A program made the translations under genes and the position numbers. Shown here piece after piece: positions 61,898-64,000 of a stretch of 64,000 nucleotides of DNA. The notes under the pieces were generated by a model. It was given only the letters and a program-made list of their open reading frames with translations. It made no database searches and had not been told where the DNA came from. The stretch's first letter is position 1. Each line of letters begins with the position of its first letter. Source of the stretch: Phylloscopus collybita (lineage: Eukaryota; Chordata; Aves; Passeriformes; Phylloscopidae). The stretch covers positions 12,258,501 through 12,322,500 of the forward strand of contig JAJNNQ010000009.1 of NCBI GenBank assembly GCA_027886175.1, in the 5' to 3' direction.

Positions 61898-64000
61898 TAA
61901 ACACATGGGATGACATGATAGATCTCTCAGGACTGTATTTCCCCATCTGGCCATGGGAACTGTTGCAATATCTAACCTGTATAATATTTCTGCTACAGTG
62001 TGTCCCTCTTTCCTATTCCCTGCTTGACCCCATTAATGACCCTTGGAGACATCAGTAGCCTGATGATGTCAGGTTGGTCACCCTATTTGATTTCCCTTTC
62101 CATAGAGTGAAGAACTCAGTTCCTCTAAGTCATGAGGGAACAGGACAGAATTCATTCAACAAGAACTGGAAGCACTCCAGGTTTCACAGTACAGGCTTCA
62201 AATTGGCTCAAGTAGTCTGAGTCTCCCTCATTAAACTGAAGATACTGTAATTAAAAGCCCAGGAAAGTGACTAGGTAGTACTATGAGTGCAGTCAAAAAC
62301 AACTCAGTTTGAAAGACTACCTCTTTCAAATTAAATTCAAATTCAAGGAGGAAGAACAAAAGGCATTTAATTTCAGAGGAACAAAATGAGCCTGAATTTG
62401 AGGACTGAATTCTATTAGCTGAACCCCTTAATACTCATGAGATCTCTAAATCCAGATATAGCTATGTCATTCCATTAAATATTGGATTCTAGGTGCATAA
62501 CATCCACCAAACCTGGCCATGCTCACTACTCTGCAGCACAAAGATATGGACCATTAGAGATGTACAGCAAGGTATTCTATATGGCTGATTTGTATCAAAA
62601 CTTTTCTCCTTTTCTATTTTAAACAAAAGCTTGAAGTGTTTTTTGAGAAAAAAACTGAAGTTTTTGCTACTCTCTTAATCTGACTGGAGTATTTGTTAGG
62701 TGACACTTCTATATGTTCAATTTTGTTGGAAAGCCACAACAAGTTTTTACTGACAATCCCAATAGTCTTGTATGTAGCCATTGGATCTAATTCATATCTT
62801 AGCAATCATGAAAGAACCCCAAAAAAATTAGACATCAGTTGCTCCAGCCCACATGAAATTGCTTTGCAATGTATGGACTTTTACAAAACTTTTACAAACT
62901 TTTCACAAAGCTTGCAAAGCAAAGTTCCTTTGCTACTACCTTTGTTGTTTTAAAATACAGATTAATATACCAATTTCATCTAAATTTCTTTCCCTGTATA
63001 ATGATGAGGATATAAATCTAAGAGATGTCTAATACAACATGACTAATTTGCCTCCTAAACTATTCCAATAAATGAACAGTTATAAAACAGTTATATATGA
63101 ACTACTGAAAGGAAATATATTGGTAGAAAGCAAATCCAAATATTTTAAGCACTTTTTCATCATGACTAGCTCACCTGAGTCAATGTTGAGTGAAAGATAA
63201 CACTGTAAAGACAATGTACATCTACTTTTTCTTGTGTTTTTCTTTTTAAAGGGGAACTCATATTCCATACTCATAGATCTTTTTCCTTTTTTTATATTGT
63301 AAGTGGAACAAGAATACATAAAAGTGATCTAGTGAAGGCTCTTGTCTCTGTCAAAGTACATAATAAAGAAACAAAGCTTGCAGAAGTAGGTGATATCTTT
63401 TATTATGCCAATAATTTCTCTTTTGATGTCCTTAACTGCCATGGCTACAACAATGTTTATAAAACAGAGGAAAGGTTTTGGTTATTGCCTTGATACCTGA
63501 GATATACCAATATTATTATCAGGGAGAAGGAATAGATTCAGTATATGTACAAGTATAAACAAATGCTTTAATACAAAATTCCCTATGGATTTCTGCACGC
63601 ATATTGCCACTAGCATTTTTGTAAAACTGACATAAGGAAAAAAACCCCACTCATTGTTAGAGTATGGTAAAGTATTAAAAACTCCCCATATCCAAACACC
63701 CGATTCTTTGAGGGCTTATTAAGGTCACAGTTGGGAATATGTACAGCTCCTTGGAATTTTGCATGGTGTATTAATTAATCTTATAAAGAAAGTGGGGCAT
63801 AGAAAGACCTCCAGATCAGTGGCTTGTTTAAAAAAAAAGAAGTTTCATTTCATAGTGCTGGCTCAGAGCACTTACTTAGGAGTTGCTGTACAGCAACAGA
63901 GCTGGTTTTGGTAAGTAAACCAGCTATGAAGGAGGAAAAAAAGAGAACTGAGAACTCAAGCTGATGCTGAACAGCGTGAGTGTGAAAGTTCAGTCAGTGC
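61898..64000. other. Unique AT-rich non-coding DNA
   Basis: No gene is supported. A small tandem array of ACTTTTACAAA-like units lies at 62878-62905. I recognise no mobile element before the window ends. Confidence 0.55.

Noticed and set aside
1..64000. CRISPR array, operon or phage content
   Set aside because: No regularly spaced direct repeats, ribosome binding sites or dense coding are present, and the repeats identify the DNA as avian.

Overview
This window looks like a piece of a bird nuclear genome, most likely a songbird, taken from a gene desert or a very large intron. The evidence is the repeat content. There are two chicken-repeat-1 (CR1) 3' ends of the avian kind (30237-30351 and 32059-32162) and three avian endogenous-retrovirus long terminal repeats (LTRs): 10736-11361, 42993-43555 and 61315-61897. 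There are also at least two much older CR1-lineage LINE remnants of the kind shared by reptiles and birds (17080-17195 and 22390-22800). The DNA is AT-rich and CpG-poor, with dense poly(A)/poly(T) and AT microsatellites and no CpG island. No operons, ribosome binding sites or prokaryotic-style coding density are present. The songbird assignment rests on remembered similarity of the LTR families and was not tested by alignment. COMMENT ON GENES: I find no protein-coding gene that I can support. The open frames are short (about 60-160 codons), mostly unrelated to any family I recognise, often begin at non-ATG codons, and overlap low-complexity DNA or LTRs. Two short stretches have splice-signal arrangements that could be exons (32449-32631 and 36934-36991), and both are reported at low confidence. 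LAYOUT: 1-10.7 kb is unique AT-rich DNA with a 24-bp perfect-arm hairpin (3801-3915) and a homeodomain/POU-motif-rich stretch that may be a conserved enhancer (9350-9900). 10.7-11.4 kb is a solo LTR with an intact 5-bp target-site duplication, followed 31 bp later by a 41-bp perfect palindrome. 11.4-30.2 kb is unique DNA with a hexamer repeat, a (TTATA)n tract and the two ancient LINE remnants. 30.2-32.2 kb carries the two CR1 ends in opposite orientations. 32.2-43 kb holds the two exon candidates, a possible MIR-type SINE fragment and another short-loop palindrome. 43-45.5 kb carries an antisense ERVL-type LTR and a T/G tract with long G runs. 45.5-64 kb is mostly unique DNA with a diverged local duplication (59837-59993 and 60447-60592) and an old sense-strand ERVL-type LTR. 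The features do not form a pathway. The window is best read as non-coding DNA with a thin, age-layered repeat record, a few unusual palindromes and possible long-range regulatory elements.
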